64,000 nucleotides of DNA from Methanobrevibacter sp. V74 (lineage in GTDB: Archaea > Methanobacteriota > Methanobacteria > Methanobacteriales > Methanobacteriaceae), in assembly GCF_963082495.1 (NCBI RefSeq), contig NZ_CAUJAN010000004.1:266001-330000 (forward strand), given 5' to 3'. The notes under the pieces are model-generated. The model was not told where the DNA came from and ran no database searches. It saw only the letters and a list, made by a program, of their open reading frames with translations. The position numbers and the translations under genes were made by a program. Of this stretch, positions 35,642-44,761 are shown piece after piece; position 1 is the stretch's first letter, and each line of letters opens with the position of its first letter.

Positions 35642-38600
35642 ATGGATTATTTTGATAGATTAGAACAAGAAACCAATCACCTATACGAAATTGCAAATAT
35701 GGCAAGGTCACGGGGTTTAGACGTTGAAACAGAAACTGAAGTACCACTTGCAAAGGATTTAGCTGAAAGAGTAGAAGGGCTTGTAGGTCCCGAAGGTGTA
35801 GCGCAAAGAATTAAAGAATTGGAAACAGATTTGGACAGGGAGTCTGTTGCTTTTGAAATTGCCGCTGAAATTGCATCTGGAAAGTTCGAATTAAGTGGTG
35901 AAAAAGCAAAATGGAATGAAGAGCAAAGATGTGACCAAGGCTTAAGAACTGCTCTTGCTATTTTAACAGAAGGAGTGGTAGCAGCTCCTCTGGAAGGAAT
36001 TTCTCAAGTAAAAATTAAAGAAAACTTTGATGGGACAAAGTATATTGGAGTTTACTTTGCAGGACCTATTAGAAGTGCTGGAGGTACAGCTGCTGCATTG
36101 GCTGTACTTTTAGGGGATAAAATCAGAAGAGCAATTAATATTGATGAATTTAAACCAATCGATGATGAAATCGAAAGATATGTAGAAGAAGTTGAGCTTT
36201 ACGAGTCCGAAGTTACAAATTTACAATACTCACCAACGCCAGAAGAAGTGAGATTTGCCGCCACCCATATCCCAGTAGAAGTTTCAGGAGAGCAAACTGA
36301 TAAAGTAGAAGTGTCCCATAGAGATTTAGAACGTGTGGAAACTAACAATATTCGTGGCGGAGCGCTTTTAGCTATGGTTGAAGGAGTTATCCAGAAATCT
36401 AAAAAAATTAAAAAAATCGCTAATAAATTAGGTCTTGACTGGGATTGGCTTGAAGAGTATTCAAAACCTAAAACAAATGACTCTTCAGACGATAGTGGAA
36501 ATTCAGACGTTGCCAGCGAACCAAAATATATTCAGGACATTATTGGAGGAAGACCCATTCTTGGATATCCTTCCGAAAAGGGTGCATTTAGATTAAGATA
36601 TGGAAGATCTAGAAACACAGGCCTTGCCACTATGGGAGTTCATCCAGCTACTATGGCATTGCTTGAATTTTTAGCAGTAGGAACACAGCTTAAAATTGAA
36701 TATCCTGGAAAAGGAAATTGTGTCGTTCCGGTGGATTCTATTGAAGGACCAACTGTTAAACTTAAAAACGGCGATGTAATAATTATTGATAGTGTTAAAC
36801 AGGCACGTGAACTTAAAAAAGATGTTGTCGAAATATTGTTCCTAGGAGATATGCTTGTTGCATTTGGTGAGTTTTTAAGAAACAACCAACCGTTATGCCC
36901 ATCCGGATGGGTTGAAGAATGGTGGATTCGGCTATTAATGAGAAGTGAAAATTTTAGTGATGACTTGGATTTGCACAGGCTTGAATATGATTATATCCCC
37001 TCTGTTGAAGCTTTCCAATTATCTAAGGATTATGGTATACCTCTCCATCCAAAATACACTTATTGCTACAATGACGTGAGCATTGAGGATTTGAATGCTT
37101 TAATTGATTTGCTTGAAAAATCCAAATCAACTTACAGACAGGGCGAAGGAATTGAACTGGAGTTATCCTATCCAAAAAGAGTTTTGGAAATTATAGGTGT
37201 TCCCCATATTGTAAGAGATGGAAAAATAATTATTGATAAAGATCACTCTTATGCCCTTTTAATAACACTATCCCGGAAATTACCAGAAATGAAAACTACT
37301 ATTGAAGCTGTCAATAGTGTTTCGCCTGTTGAAATTAAAAATAAAGCTCCCGCCTACATTGGCACCCGTGTAGGCAGACCTGAAAAATCAAAAGAAAGGT
37401 TGATGAAACCTGCACCTCATGGATTAATACCAATTGGCAATAATGGTGGAGCTAGAAGATTAGTTGCAACAGCTGCTAAAAAAGGCAATATCAAGATAGA
37501 CATTTCAAGAAGGAAATGTACTAACCCCGAATGTGGAATTAGCTCATTTGGTGCACTTTGTCCCAAATGTGGCCATCCAACTGAAATGGGTAATCCTTCT
37601 AAGAAAAATATTCCTCTTGGAAGCATGCTTAAAAAAGCATCTGATAATGTTAAAGTAAGACGTGTTGATGAGGTTAAAGGTGTTGTCGGTATGATTTCAG
37701 AATCAAAACTACCTGAACCTATTGAAAAAGGAATACTAAGAGCTAAACATGAAGTATTTACTTTTAAAGATGGAACAATACGTCACGATTCAACTGATTT
37801 GCCGCTGACTCATTTCATCCCAAGAGAAATTGGAGTTAGCGTTGAAAAATTACATGAAATGGGTTATGAAAAGGACTGCTATGGAAATCCGATTGAAAAT
37901 ATTGACCAAATTATTGAGTTAAGAGTGCAGGATATTGTAATATCTGAAAATTGCGGAGAATATCTGCTTAGAACTGCTCAATTTATTGATGATGAGCTTA
38001 CAAGGTATTATGATATGGATCCGTTTTATAATGTTAAAGAAAGAAGTGATTTGATTGGACATTTAGTGGCAGGCCTTGCACCCCATACCTCCGCCGGAGT
38101 ATTGGGAAGAATTGTTGGATTTACAAAAGCATTAGGTTGTTATGCTCATCCTTACTTCCATTCTGCTAAACGTAGGAACTGTGACAGTGACGAAGATGCT
38201 GTAATGTTACTTTTAGATGCTTTAATTAACTTTTCAAAGACTTACTTGCCAAACACTAGAGGAGGCAGTATGGATGCTCCTTTGGTTTTGTCCTCAAGAA
38301 TTGACCCTGAAGAAATAGATGACGAGTCCCACAACTTGGATATTTTTGAAAGATTCCCTGTTGAGTTTTATGAAGAAACATATACTCCACATAAACCTGC
38401 TGATGTACTTGAATATATTGACAATGTTGAAATGCATTTAGGAACTCCCCAGCAGTATGAAGGATTAATGTTTTCTCATCATACTTCAAGCATCCATGCA
38501 GGACCTACAGTTTGCCTTTATAAGAGGCTACCTTCCATGAAAGAAAAAGTAGAAGCACAAATTTCCCTTGCTGAGACTATTAGAGCTGTTGATCAACGGG

Positions 38601-38929
38601 GTGTTGTTGAAAAGGTTTTATCTTCACATTTCCTGCCAGATATTATGGGCAATTCCCGTGCATTTTCCAAACAAAAAGTCAGATGTACAAAGTGTGGAGC
38701 CAAATATCGCAGAATGCCCCTTAACGGAAAATGCAGATGTGGAGGTAATTTAATTTTATCTGTATCAAAAGGATCGGTTACCAAGTATCTTGAAATTTCA
38801 AGAGATCTGGTTAACAGATATCCCGTATCACATTATCTCGAGCAACGTCTTGAAATCCAAGAATACGGTATTAACTCGTTGTTTGAAAGTGATAAATCCA
38901 AACAGAGCTCGCTGGATGTATTCTTCTAG
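35642..38929 (+). CDS. polC: DNA polymerase D large subunit (DP2)
   Basis: The 1095-residue catalytic subunit of the euryarchaeal replicative polymerase PolD. Without an intein: length is the family norm and no splice motifs are seen. The catalytic-type block is RRNCDSDEDAVMLL (about 843-856), where many relatives have NCDGDED. Zinc ribbons are at about 625-645 (CTNPECG, CPKCGHP) and about 1017-1035 (CTKCGAKY, CRCGG). The protein ends QSSLDVFF, a textbook PCNA-interacting PIP box. The gene is alone on its transcript; the small subunit is not in the window. Confidence 0.97.
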   Translation: MDYFDRLEQETNHLYEIANMARSRGLDVETETEVPLAKDLAERVEGLVGPEGVAQRIKELETDLDRESVAFEIAAEIASGKFELSGEKAKWNEEQRCDQGLRTALAILTEGVVAAPLEGISQVKIKENFDGTKYIGVYFAGPIRSAGGTAAALAVLLGDKIRRAINIDEFKPIDDEIERYVEEVELYESEVTNLQYSPTPEEVRFAATHIPVEVSGEQTDKVEVSHRDLERVETNNIRGGALLAMVEGVIQKSKKIKKIANKLGLDWDWLEEYSKPKTNDSSDDSGNSDVASEPKYIQDIIGGRPILGYPSEKGAFRLRYGRSRNTGLATMGVHPATMALLEFLAVGTQLKIEYPGKGNCVVPVDSIEGPTVKLKNGDVIIIDSVKQARELKKDVVEILFLGDMLVAFGEFLRNNQPLCPSGWVEEWWIRLLMRSENFSDDLDLHRLEYDYIPSVEAFQLSKDYGIPLHPKYTYCYNDVSIEDLNALIDLLEKSKSTYRQGEGIELELSYPKRVLEIIGVPHIVRDGKIIIDKDHSYALLITLSRKLPEMKTTIEAVNSVSPVEIKNKAPAYIGTRVGRPEKSKERLMKPAPHGLIPIGNNGGARRLVATAAKKGNIKIDISRRKCTNPECGISSFGALCPKCGHPTEMGNPSKKNIPLGSMLKKASDNVKVRRVDEVKGVVGMISESKLPEPIEKGILRAKHEVFTFKDGTIRHDSTDLPLTHFIPREIGVSVEKLHEMGYEKDCYGNPIENIDQIIELRVQDIVISENCGEYLLRTAQFIDDELTRYYDMDPFYNVKERSDLIGHLVAGLAPHTSAGVLGRIVGFTKALGCYAHPYFHSAKRRNCDSDEDAVMLLLDALINFSKTYLPNTRGGSMDAPLVLSSRIDPEEIDDESHNLDIFERFPVEFYEETYTPHKPADVLEYIDNVEMHLGTPQQYEGLMFSHHTSSIHAGPTVCLYKRLPSMKEKVEAQISLAETIRAVDQRGVVEKVLSSHFLPDIMGNSRAFSKQKVRCTKCGAKYRRMPLNGKCRCGGNLILSVSKGSVTKYLEISRDLVNRYPVSHYLEQRLEIQEYGINSLFESDKSKQSSLDVFF

Positions 38930-39024
38930 ATACTTCCCAAATGCTCTCTTGGATTATTGATTTTTTATATCAGTAATATAAGATATTTCAGAGTATATAA
39001 ACTTTGTTCGGTTCAAGATGGACA

Positions 39025-39176
39025 TTTTATATATGATTAAATCCTATGTACTAAATAGAAGTTCGTGTAATTGCGAACAATAATTATACAAGGGAGTACT
39101 AATACTATAGTAAGTGAGAGGCACCCCTCTCAGAATTTGACATATAAATTTTTATTAATGGAAAAATGGTGTGAAA
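39025..39176 (+). promoter_or_regulatory. nrdD promoter and structured leader
   Basis: TATA-like TTTTATATATG (39025-39035) predicts a start near 39058, giving a leader of about 120 nt. It contains a hairpin GTTCG(39061-39065)/CGAAC(39074-39078) and a hairpin GAGAGG(39116-39121)-CACC-CCTCTC(39126-39131). An upstream TTGTTCG (39004-39010) could also pair with CGAACAA (39074-39080). The arrangement suggests regulation, by operator or RNA. Confidence 0.45.
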
Positions 39177-41495
39177 ATGGAAAAAATATCAGAATTAGGA
39201 AATAATTTACAAGAATCCATTAAAATCAATGTAGAAAAAAACAACGGAATTAAAGAAAGATTTAGTTACGAAAAATTAATGAAATCATTAATTATGGTCG
39301 AAACTCCATTTTTTGAGTCAGACAAAATAATTGCAACCGTAGTGTCTCAACTATATGATGGAATTAAAACCAAAGAAATCAAAAAAATCGTGCACGAATG
39401 CTTAGAAGACATTGATCCTGAAATTGCAAATAAATATTTAGCAAGTACTCAATTAAAAGTACGCACTTCCAGAGATACTATCGAAGCATTTGACTTATCA
39501 AAAATTGCTAACACATTAATTGAAGAAACCGGAGCTAGCCAAGAAACCGCTTTCGAAATTGCCACTGAAACATGGAAGGAACTCAAAAAATTAAATGTGG
39601 AATACTTAACTGCACCTATGATTAGGGAAATGGTTAACACCAAATTAGTAGAATACGGATTAGAAGATTTAAGAAGCCGTTACACTCGTTTAGGTATTCC
39701 AGTATACAACATTACCTCTTTAATCGAAAATGGTAACAGAGATAATGCAAACATGATTCACAACCCAGAAAGTATCCACAAGCATGTAGCGGACGAAGCA
39801 CTGAAACAATATGCACTCTTAAAAATGCTGCCGGCACACTTAGCAGATGCACACATGTCCGGTGACATCCACATACACGATTTGGAATTCTTCGCAGGAA
39901 GACCTATGAACTGTATGCAACATGATATCAGAACTTTCATCAAATACGGGCTTAAAGTAGATGGTACAGGTGACCACACCTCCATTGCAGGTGCACCAAA
40001 CCATATGGAAACTTTAATGAACCACACTGGTGAAATTATGCTTGCAGCACAGCAAAACATGTCTGGTGGACAAGGAATGTCCTTATGGAACGTGTTTGTT
40101 GCACCATTTGCAAGAGGCAGAAGCTATGAAGAAATCAAACAGTCTGTGCAAATGCTTATCTACAACTTAAACATGGCATACGCAGCTCGTGGATCACAAG
40201 TTCCATTTACCAGTATGGCATTGGAATTTGGTGTTCCTGATTTCTTAAAAGAAGAAACCGCATACGGGCCAAAAGGCCAGGTTGTTGGAACTTACGCTGA
40301 CTTTGAAGATGAAACTAGATTAATCCAGAGAGCATTCACTGAAACATTACTTGAAGGAGATAACGAAGGTAAACCTCATTTATTCCCAAATACTATTTAT
40401 ACCTTAAGGCCTGAAACAATGACCGGTGAATACGAAGATGATTTAAGACTAGTGCATGAATTATCTGCAAAATTCGGTTCATCTTACTTTGTAAACATGT
40501 TCCCCGAATACAGAGGAAAAATGGCAAACTACATGGGATGCAGAACATGTTTACAAGATACTTGGACTGGTGACTGGGATCAAGATTGTTTAAGAACCGG
40601 TAACCTCGCATACGTAACCTTAAACTTCCCAAGAATCGGATACCAATCCAAAGATGAATCTCAGGTATTTGAATATTTAGACGAATACATGGATTTAGCA
40701 GTTGAAACTTTAATGCTTAGAAGAGAACAAGGATTAAAATGTTTAAATGATTTCCACATTTTACCGTTTTTAAAACAACAAGTAGGTGAAGATTCATACT
40801 ACAGAATCCAAAACTCAACCTTATCCTTCGGTTTTGTTGGACTTAACGAAATGTTATTGAGCTTGTTCGGTGAAGGAATTGAAAACCCTGACTCTAATAA
40901 ATTCGGTGTAAAATGTCTCGAATATGTTAATGACAGAGCTAAAAAATTACAGGAAGAAACCGGACTCAGATGGACTGTTTTACAAACCCCTGCCGAATCT
41001 ACCGCTTACAGATTTGCAACACTTGATAAAAAACAATATGCCGATCAGGCTATCGTGCAAGGTGATGGAAACGCTAACTACTACACAAACTCCTCACATG
41101 TACCTGTAGATACTGGATTGTCATTAGTTGAAAAAATCAAAATTGAAGAACAATACCACAGATTAACTCCTGGCGGACACATATTCCATGCATTCATGGG
41201 AGAATCTTACTCCGATCCAGATTCATTAATGAGTTTAACTAATAAAATCGCAAGAAAATCAGATATCGGATTCTGGGCTTACAGTTCAGCATTGAGCTTC
41301 TGTTTAAATTGTAAAACTTTAATGAAAGGACTTAACAATGCTTGTCCTACCTGTGGTGAAAAAGAAGATGTAGAATGGTATGACAGAATTACCGGTTACG
41401 TGCAACAAGTCGGACGTGCAAAATCTGCATCCGGAGGATGGAACCCAGGTAAACGGCAGGAACTAATGGATAGAAGAAGATTTGAAGATAACTGA
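39177..41495 (+). CDS. nrdD: Anaerobic (class III) ribonucleotide reductase
   Basis: A 772-residue glycyl-radical enzyme making deoxynucleotides. An N-terminal ATP-cone (about 15-100: NVEKNNGIKERFSYEKLMKS) is the allosteric site. The C-terminal zinc site has CLNC and CPTCG (about 715-735). The radical glycine lies in RITGYVQQVGRA (about 745), followed by a conserved tail. The ATG at 39177 with GGTG upstream is preferred to GTG at 39171. The activase gene nrdG is not adjacent. Confidence 0.95.
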   Translation: MEKISELGNNLQESIKINVEKNNGIKERFSYEKLMKSLIMVETPFFESDKIIATVVSQLYDGIKTKEIKKIVHECLEDIDPEIANKYLASTQLKVRTSRDTIEAFDLSKIANTLIEETGASQETAFEIATETWKELKKLNVEYLTAPMIREMVNTKLVEYGLEDLRSRYTRLGIPVYNITSLIENGNRDNANMIHNPESIHKHVADEALKQYALLKMLPAHLADAHMSGDIHIHDLEFFAGRPMNCMQHDIRTFIKYGLKVDGTGDHTSIAGAPNHMETLMNHTGEIMLAAQQNMSGGQGMSLWNVFVAPFARGRSYEEIKQSVQMLIYNLNMAYAARGSQVPFTSMALEFGVPDFLKEETAYGPKGQVVGTYADFEDETRLIQRAFTETLLEGDNEGKPHLFPNTIYTLRPETMTGEYEDDLRLVHELSAKFGSSYFVNMFPEYRGKMANYMGCRTCLQDTWTGDWDQDCLRTGNLAYVTLNFPRIGYQSKDESQVFEYLDEYMDLAVETLMLRREQGLKCLNDFHILPFLKQQVGEDSYYRIQNSTLSFGFVGLNEMLLSLFGEGIENPDSNKFGVKCLEYVNDRAKKLQEETGLRWTVLQTPAESTAYRFATLDKKQYADQAIVQGDGNANYYTNSSHVPVDTGLSLVEKIKIEEQYHRLTPGGHIFHAFMGESYSDPDSLMSLTNKIARKSDIGFWAYSSALSFCLNCKTLMKGLNNACPTCGEKEDVEWYDRITGYVQQVGRAKSASGGWNPGKRQELMDRRRFEDN

Positions 41496-41512
41496 AGTTA
41501 TCTTCTTTTCAC
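41484..41512 (+). terminator. nrdD terminator, stop-embedded
   Basis: GAAGATAAC (41484-41492), loop TGAA, GTTATCTTC (41497-41505), then TTTTC. The stop TGA is 41493-41495, in the loop. Confidence 0.75.
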
Positions 41513-41663
41513 ACCATCTTAACAACACCATATTAATCTGTTTTTAAAAATACTTCCAACTATAATGTAAGAATTTCTTTAAAGTGCAATCACCTAAGTT
41601 TTTGAAAGAGCCCACAACCATCAAAACTAAAAGTATATTAATAACATTAAACTAAAATTGTAA

Positions 41664-41756
41664 TATTATCATATCACTGATGATAATAGTTATTTTCACA
41701 TTCTATGTTACTAGTATTTATGGGCTAATTTAATACTAGATCGCTGATAACATAGA
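41664..41756 (+). promoter_or_regulatory. Two-hairpin leader before rpl21e
   Basis: Hairpin 1 pairs TATTATCA (41664-41671) with TGATAATA (41681-41688). Hairpin 2 pairs TCTATGTTA (41702-41710) with TAACATAGA (41748-41756) and, inside, CTAGTATT (41711-41718) with AATACTAG (41732-41739), leaving an 8-nt bulge (41740-41747) on one side only. Together the second stem has 17 pairs. A TATA-like stretch near 41630 would place both in the RNA leader. Confidence 0.55.
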
Positions 41757-41791
41757 TTCATACCCAGACTTAACAGATTCGAGGTAATATA

Positions 41792-42082
41792 ATGCAAAGA
41801 TCAAGAGGATTAAAAAGTAGATCAAGAAAAAAAATGACCAAAGTACAAAGACCTGGTAGAACTAACCCAATTACTAACAGACTCCAAAGATTTAAAGAAG
41901 GAGATATAGTTCACATTACTATTAACCCATCCATCCAAAAAGGACAGCCTGCTCCTAGATTCCATGGAAAAACCGGTGCAATCGTGGGTCAAAAAGGAAA
42001 AGCATACCTCGTCGCTTTAAAAGATGGAAATAAAGCAAAAGAGTTAATAGTACGACCTGACCACTTAAAATTACAAAACTGA
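41792..42082 (+). CDS. rpl21e: Ribosomal protein L21e
   Basis: A 96-residue basic protein of the archaeal/eukaryotic large subunit. It has the family start [15 protein letters not shown] and the SH3-like barrel region [20 protein letters not shown] (about 38-57) and [14 protein letters not shown]. The start follows GAGGTAAT. It is followed after 5 nt by rpoF, and is preceded by the two-hairpin leader. Confidence 0.96.
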   Translation: MQRSRGLKSRSRKKMTKVQRPGRTNPITNRLQRFKEGDIVHITINPSIQKGQPAPRFHGKTGAIVGQKGKAYLVALKDGNKAKELIVRPDHLKLQN

Positions 42083-42087
42083 TTTCT

Positions 42088-42432
42088 ATGATTGGAAAAG
42101 AAATTATCAAAAGCGAACCCATACCAAGTTCCAAAGTTAAAAAAGTACTTGAAGATTTTGCTGAAGATAATGAATTAAATTACGAACAAAATCTTACATT
42201 AAACCATCTTTCAAGGTTTAAAAGATATTCTGCTGATGATGCAGATGAAATCTTAAAAAAACTCCAAGAGGAATTTGGATTAAGAGATAAAGTCGCTGCT
42301 CATATTGTTGATATGGTTCCAGAAGATTTAGCAGATATGAGATTAATCTTTGCTAAAGAAGCAACCAAAACAAGCAAAGAGGACATGGAAAAAATCCTTG
42401 AGATGCTTGAACAATATGAATATGTCGAATAG
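42088..42432 (+). CDS. rpoF: RNA polymerase subunit F (Rpb4-like)
   Basis: A 114-residue helical protein of the Rpb4/RpoF family that forms the polymerase stalk with RpoE. The N-terminal segment (GKEIIKSEPIPSSKVKKVLE) and the C-terminal HRDC-like helices (AAHIVDMVPEDLADMRLIFA) match the family. It follows rpl21e by 5 nt, the common arrangement in euryarchaea, and ends in a stop-embedded hairpin. Confidence 0.92.
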   Translation: MIGKEIIKSEPIPSSKVKKVLEDFAEDNELNYEQNLTLNHLSRFKRYSADDADEILKKLQEEFGLRDKVAAHIVDMVPEDLADMRLIFAKEATKTSKEDMEKILEMLEQYEYVE

Positions 42433-42458
42433 TATTTTTACTATTCCCTCTTTTTATT
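42427..42458 (+). terminator. rpoF terminator, stop-embedded
   Basis: GAATAGTA (42427-42434), loop TTTT, TACTATTC (42439-42446), then CCTCTTTTTATTT. The stop TAG is 42430-42432. Confidence 0.75.
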
Positions 42459-42588
42459 TATTTTTAAATTTTAACTTAAAAAGCAACTTTTTTTAGATAT
42501 CTTTATTATAGTTAAAGATTAAACTTATAGAATAAGTTAATGTTATAGCTAATTTAGTTATATAATAAAAACAATAGTGAGTGATAAT

Positions 42589-43215
42589 ATGAATAATAAA
42601 AATAAAAATGGAAAGACTCCAACAGTTAAAAAAGAAGAAAATGCTGTTGTGCTTGATTACCTAAGTCGAGGATATATTAAATCCGATATGTCCAAATTTG
42701 GTGGAAAGCCTATTGCTCAAGCTATTGGTACAGAAAGATTCACTTTACTTGAATTATCTCCTAAAAATGGTGTTGATTTAGAAATGCAAGAAACCGTGTA
42801 TATTGGAAGAGATAAAAGAGAGAAAATATACAAGGTTCTTGGAAAATTAGATTTCGAAAATTTAACTGCAACAAGCAGAATCGAATTGGATTATGCTATT
42901 CGTGACATTGTTGAAGCTAATGAAGAGAAATATGTTGAGTTCTTTAACACGGCAGATTCCGTAAGTACAAGACTTCATTCACTTGAATTAATTCCGGGAA
43001 TTGGTGAAAAATACATGTGGGACATTATTAAAGCCAGAGAAGAAAAACCTTTTGAAAGTTTTAAAGACATCGCTGAAAGACTTCCGACATTGGCCGATCC
43101 TGCAGGAATGATTGTCAATAGAGTTAAACAAGAATTAGATACAACAATACCAAAAAGAGGAAAAAACAAATATTGCATATTTACACAATGTCCTAGATTT
43201 TCAAGAACAAAATAA
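42589..43215 (+). CDS. DUF655-family RNA-associated protein
   Basis: A 208-residue protein of the archaeal DUF655 family. The first 15 residues are lysine/asparagine-rich and loose. Residues 25-110 fit a beta-barrel (OB-like). A helix-hairpin-helix follows (LIPGIGEKYMWDIIKAREE, about 143-161), typical of nucleic-acid binding. It sits between rpoF and ksgA, a conserved neighbourhood suggesting a role with rRNA or transcription. The ATG at 42589 follows AGTGAT and is preferred to GTG at 42577. Confidence 0.85.
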   Translation: MNNKNKNGKTPTVKKEENAVVLDYLSRGYIKSDMSKFGGKPIAQAIGTERFTLLELSPKNGVDLEMQETVYIGRDKREKIYKVLGKLDFENLTATSRIELDYAIRDIVEANEEKYVEFFNTADSVSTRLHSLELIPGIGEKYMWDIIKAREEKPFESFKDIAERLPTLADPAGMIVNRVKQELDTTIPKRGKNKYCIFTQCPRFSRTK

Positions 43216-43223
43216 GTGATAAA

Positions 43224-44096
43224 TTGATTAGTGAAAATTCCCAATCATTATCTAAAACAACTAAAGATATCTTAAATCAGAATGGGATAAAGTTAAATAA
43301 AAGTCTTGGTCAAAATTATTTAATCGACAAGAATAAAAGAGATCAAATTGTTAACTTTGGAAATATAACAAAAGATGATGTTATATTAGAAATAGGGTCA
43401 GGAATTGGAACACTAACCATTGACCTTGCCAAAAAAGCTGGAAAAGTAATGGCCATTGAACAAGACCCTAGAATTTGTGGAATACTAATTCAAAGGCTTA
43501 AAAAAGAAAAAATAGATAATGTAGAATTAATTAACGATGATGCATTAAATATAGATTTTCACTATTTTAATAAAATCGTCTCTAACCTACCTTATCAAAT
43601 TTCATCACCGATTACTTTTAAATTTCTGGATTACGATTTTGATTTAGCTATTTTAATGTATCAAAAAGAATTTGGGCAGCGAATGGCAGGTGATGTTGGA
43701 ACTAAAAATTATTCAAGGCTTTCAGCTATGCTTTATTTTAAATGTGATGTTGAAAAACTGACAGATGTAAGTTCAGAGAGTTTTATTCCAAAACCGAAAA
43801 TTGACTCAATGGTTGTTAGGCTAAAGCCTAAAGAAAATAGGATATCTAGAGAAGACTTTGAGATTTATTCTAAATTTACAAAAGCTTTATTCCAGCACAG
43901 AAATAAAAAAATTAGAAATGCTTTAATTGATTCAAGGCACATTATTGGCAATATTGATAAAAAAGTTCTCAAAAAAAGATTAAATGCAATTGAAGATGAT
44001 GAAATAAATGAATATCTCTCAAAAAGGGTTATTGTGTTAACTCCCGAAGAGATTTTGTATGTTTCAAAGAAATTAAACCCGGTTTTTAATGAGTAG
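43224..44096 (+). CDS. ksgA: 16S rRNA dimethyladenosine transferase KsgA/Dim1
   Basis: A 290-residue SAM-dependent methyltransferase that dimethylates two adjacent adenosines near the 3' end of 16S rRNA. The N-terminal signature is LGQNYLIDKNKRDQI (about 28-42). SAM-binding motif I is LEIGSGIGTLTIDLA (about 55-69), and the catalytic NLPYQIS is at about 118-124. The best start is TTG at 43224, with AGTGAT 3-4 nt before it; no ATG fits. It lies 8 nt after the DUF655 gene and 5 nt before the HemK-like gene. Confidence 0.94.
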   Translation: MISENSQSLSKTTKDILNQNGIKLNKSLGQNYLIDKNKRDQIVNFGNITKDDVILEIGSGIGTLTIDLAKKAGKVMAIEQDPRICGILIQRLKKEKIDNVELINDDALNIDFHYFNKIVSNLPYQISSPITFKFLDYDFDLAILMYQKEFGQRMAGDVGTKNYSRLSAMLYFKCDVEKLTDVSSESFIPKPKIDSMVVRLKPKENRISREDFEIYSKFTKALFQHRNKKIRNALIDSRHIIGNIDKKVLKKRLNAIEDDEINEYLSKRVIVLTPEEILYVSKKLNPVFNE

Positions 44097-44101
44097 ATAT
44101 T

Positions 44102-44686
44102 ATGCCAGAGTTTATTATCAATACCGATGATAATGTATATGTTCCAGCTGAAGACAGTTATTTATTAGCTGATAATTTAGAAATTGAATATGGAATGAGC
44201 GTTTTGGAAATTGGAACAGGTTCTGGTATTGTTGCAATGTATGCTTCAAGATTGACTGACAACATTACAGTTACCGATGTTAATTTTGATGCTTGTGAAC
44301 TTGCAAGGAAAAACTTCCAGGCCAATAATATTGAAAATATAGAAATTTTATTTGGAAATCTGTTTGAACCTCTTGAAAATAGAAAGTTTGATGTAATTTT
44401 ATTTAATACTCCATATCTTCCAACTGAAGAAGGGGAAGTTATAGATGACACATTAAATTATGCATTCGATGGTGGATTAAATGGTAGGAAAGTTATTGCT
44501 TTATTCTTAAATGAATTGAAAAGTCATTTAAATGATGGTGGAATTGTCCAGATGATACAGTCTTCACTTTCAGGCAATGAAGAAACATTAGCCAAACTAG
44601 ATGAATTAGGATTCATGGCAGAAATAAAAGCCTCTGAACATTTCTTTTTTGAAGACATCACATTGATTAATGCCTATAAAGTTTAA
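44102..44686 (+). CDS. HemK/PrmC-like release-factor methyltransferase
   Basis: A 194-residue SAM methyltransferase lacking the N-terminal domain of bacterial PrmC, as in archaeal/eukaryotic Mtq2 forms. Motif I is VLEIGTGSGIVAMYA (about 36-50). The catalytic NPPY is here NTPYLP (about 101-106), the variant common in the Mtq2 group. It probably methylates the glutamine of the GGQ motif in release factor aRF1. It is coupled to ksgA. Confidence 0.88.
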   Translation: MPEFIINTDDNVYVPAEDSYLLADNLEIEYGMSVLEIGTGSGIVAMYASRLTDNITVTDVNFDACELARKNFQANNIENIEILFGNLFEPLENRKFDVILFNTPYLPTEEGEVIDDTLNYAFDGGLNGRKVIALFLNELKSHLNDGGIVQMIQSSLSGNEETLAKLDELGFMAEIKASEHFFFEDITLINAYKV

Positions 44687-44737
44687 ATAAAGCAATTCTT
44701 ATACTTTTTATCCTGAAAAATAATTTTAAAAAATCAT

Positions 44738-44761
44738 GAGGGAATTTTATAATTCTCCCTC
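44738..44761 (-). terminator. dapF terminator, stop-embedded
   Basis: GAGGG/CCCTC outer arms (44738-44742, 44757-44761) and AATT inner arms enclose the dapF stop (44747-44749). T-rich sequence follows on the minus strand (44715-44735). Confidence 0.65.

Noticed and set aside
41677-41747. C/D box sRNA before rpl21e
   Set aside because: CTGATGA and CTGA are present, but the C box lacks the expected purine and no internal C'/D' boxes fit; the hairpins explain the sequence better.
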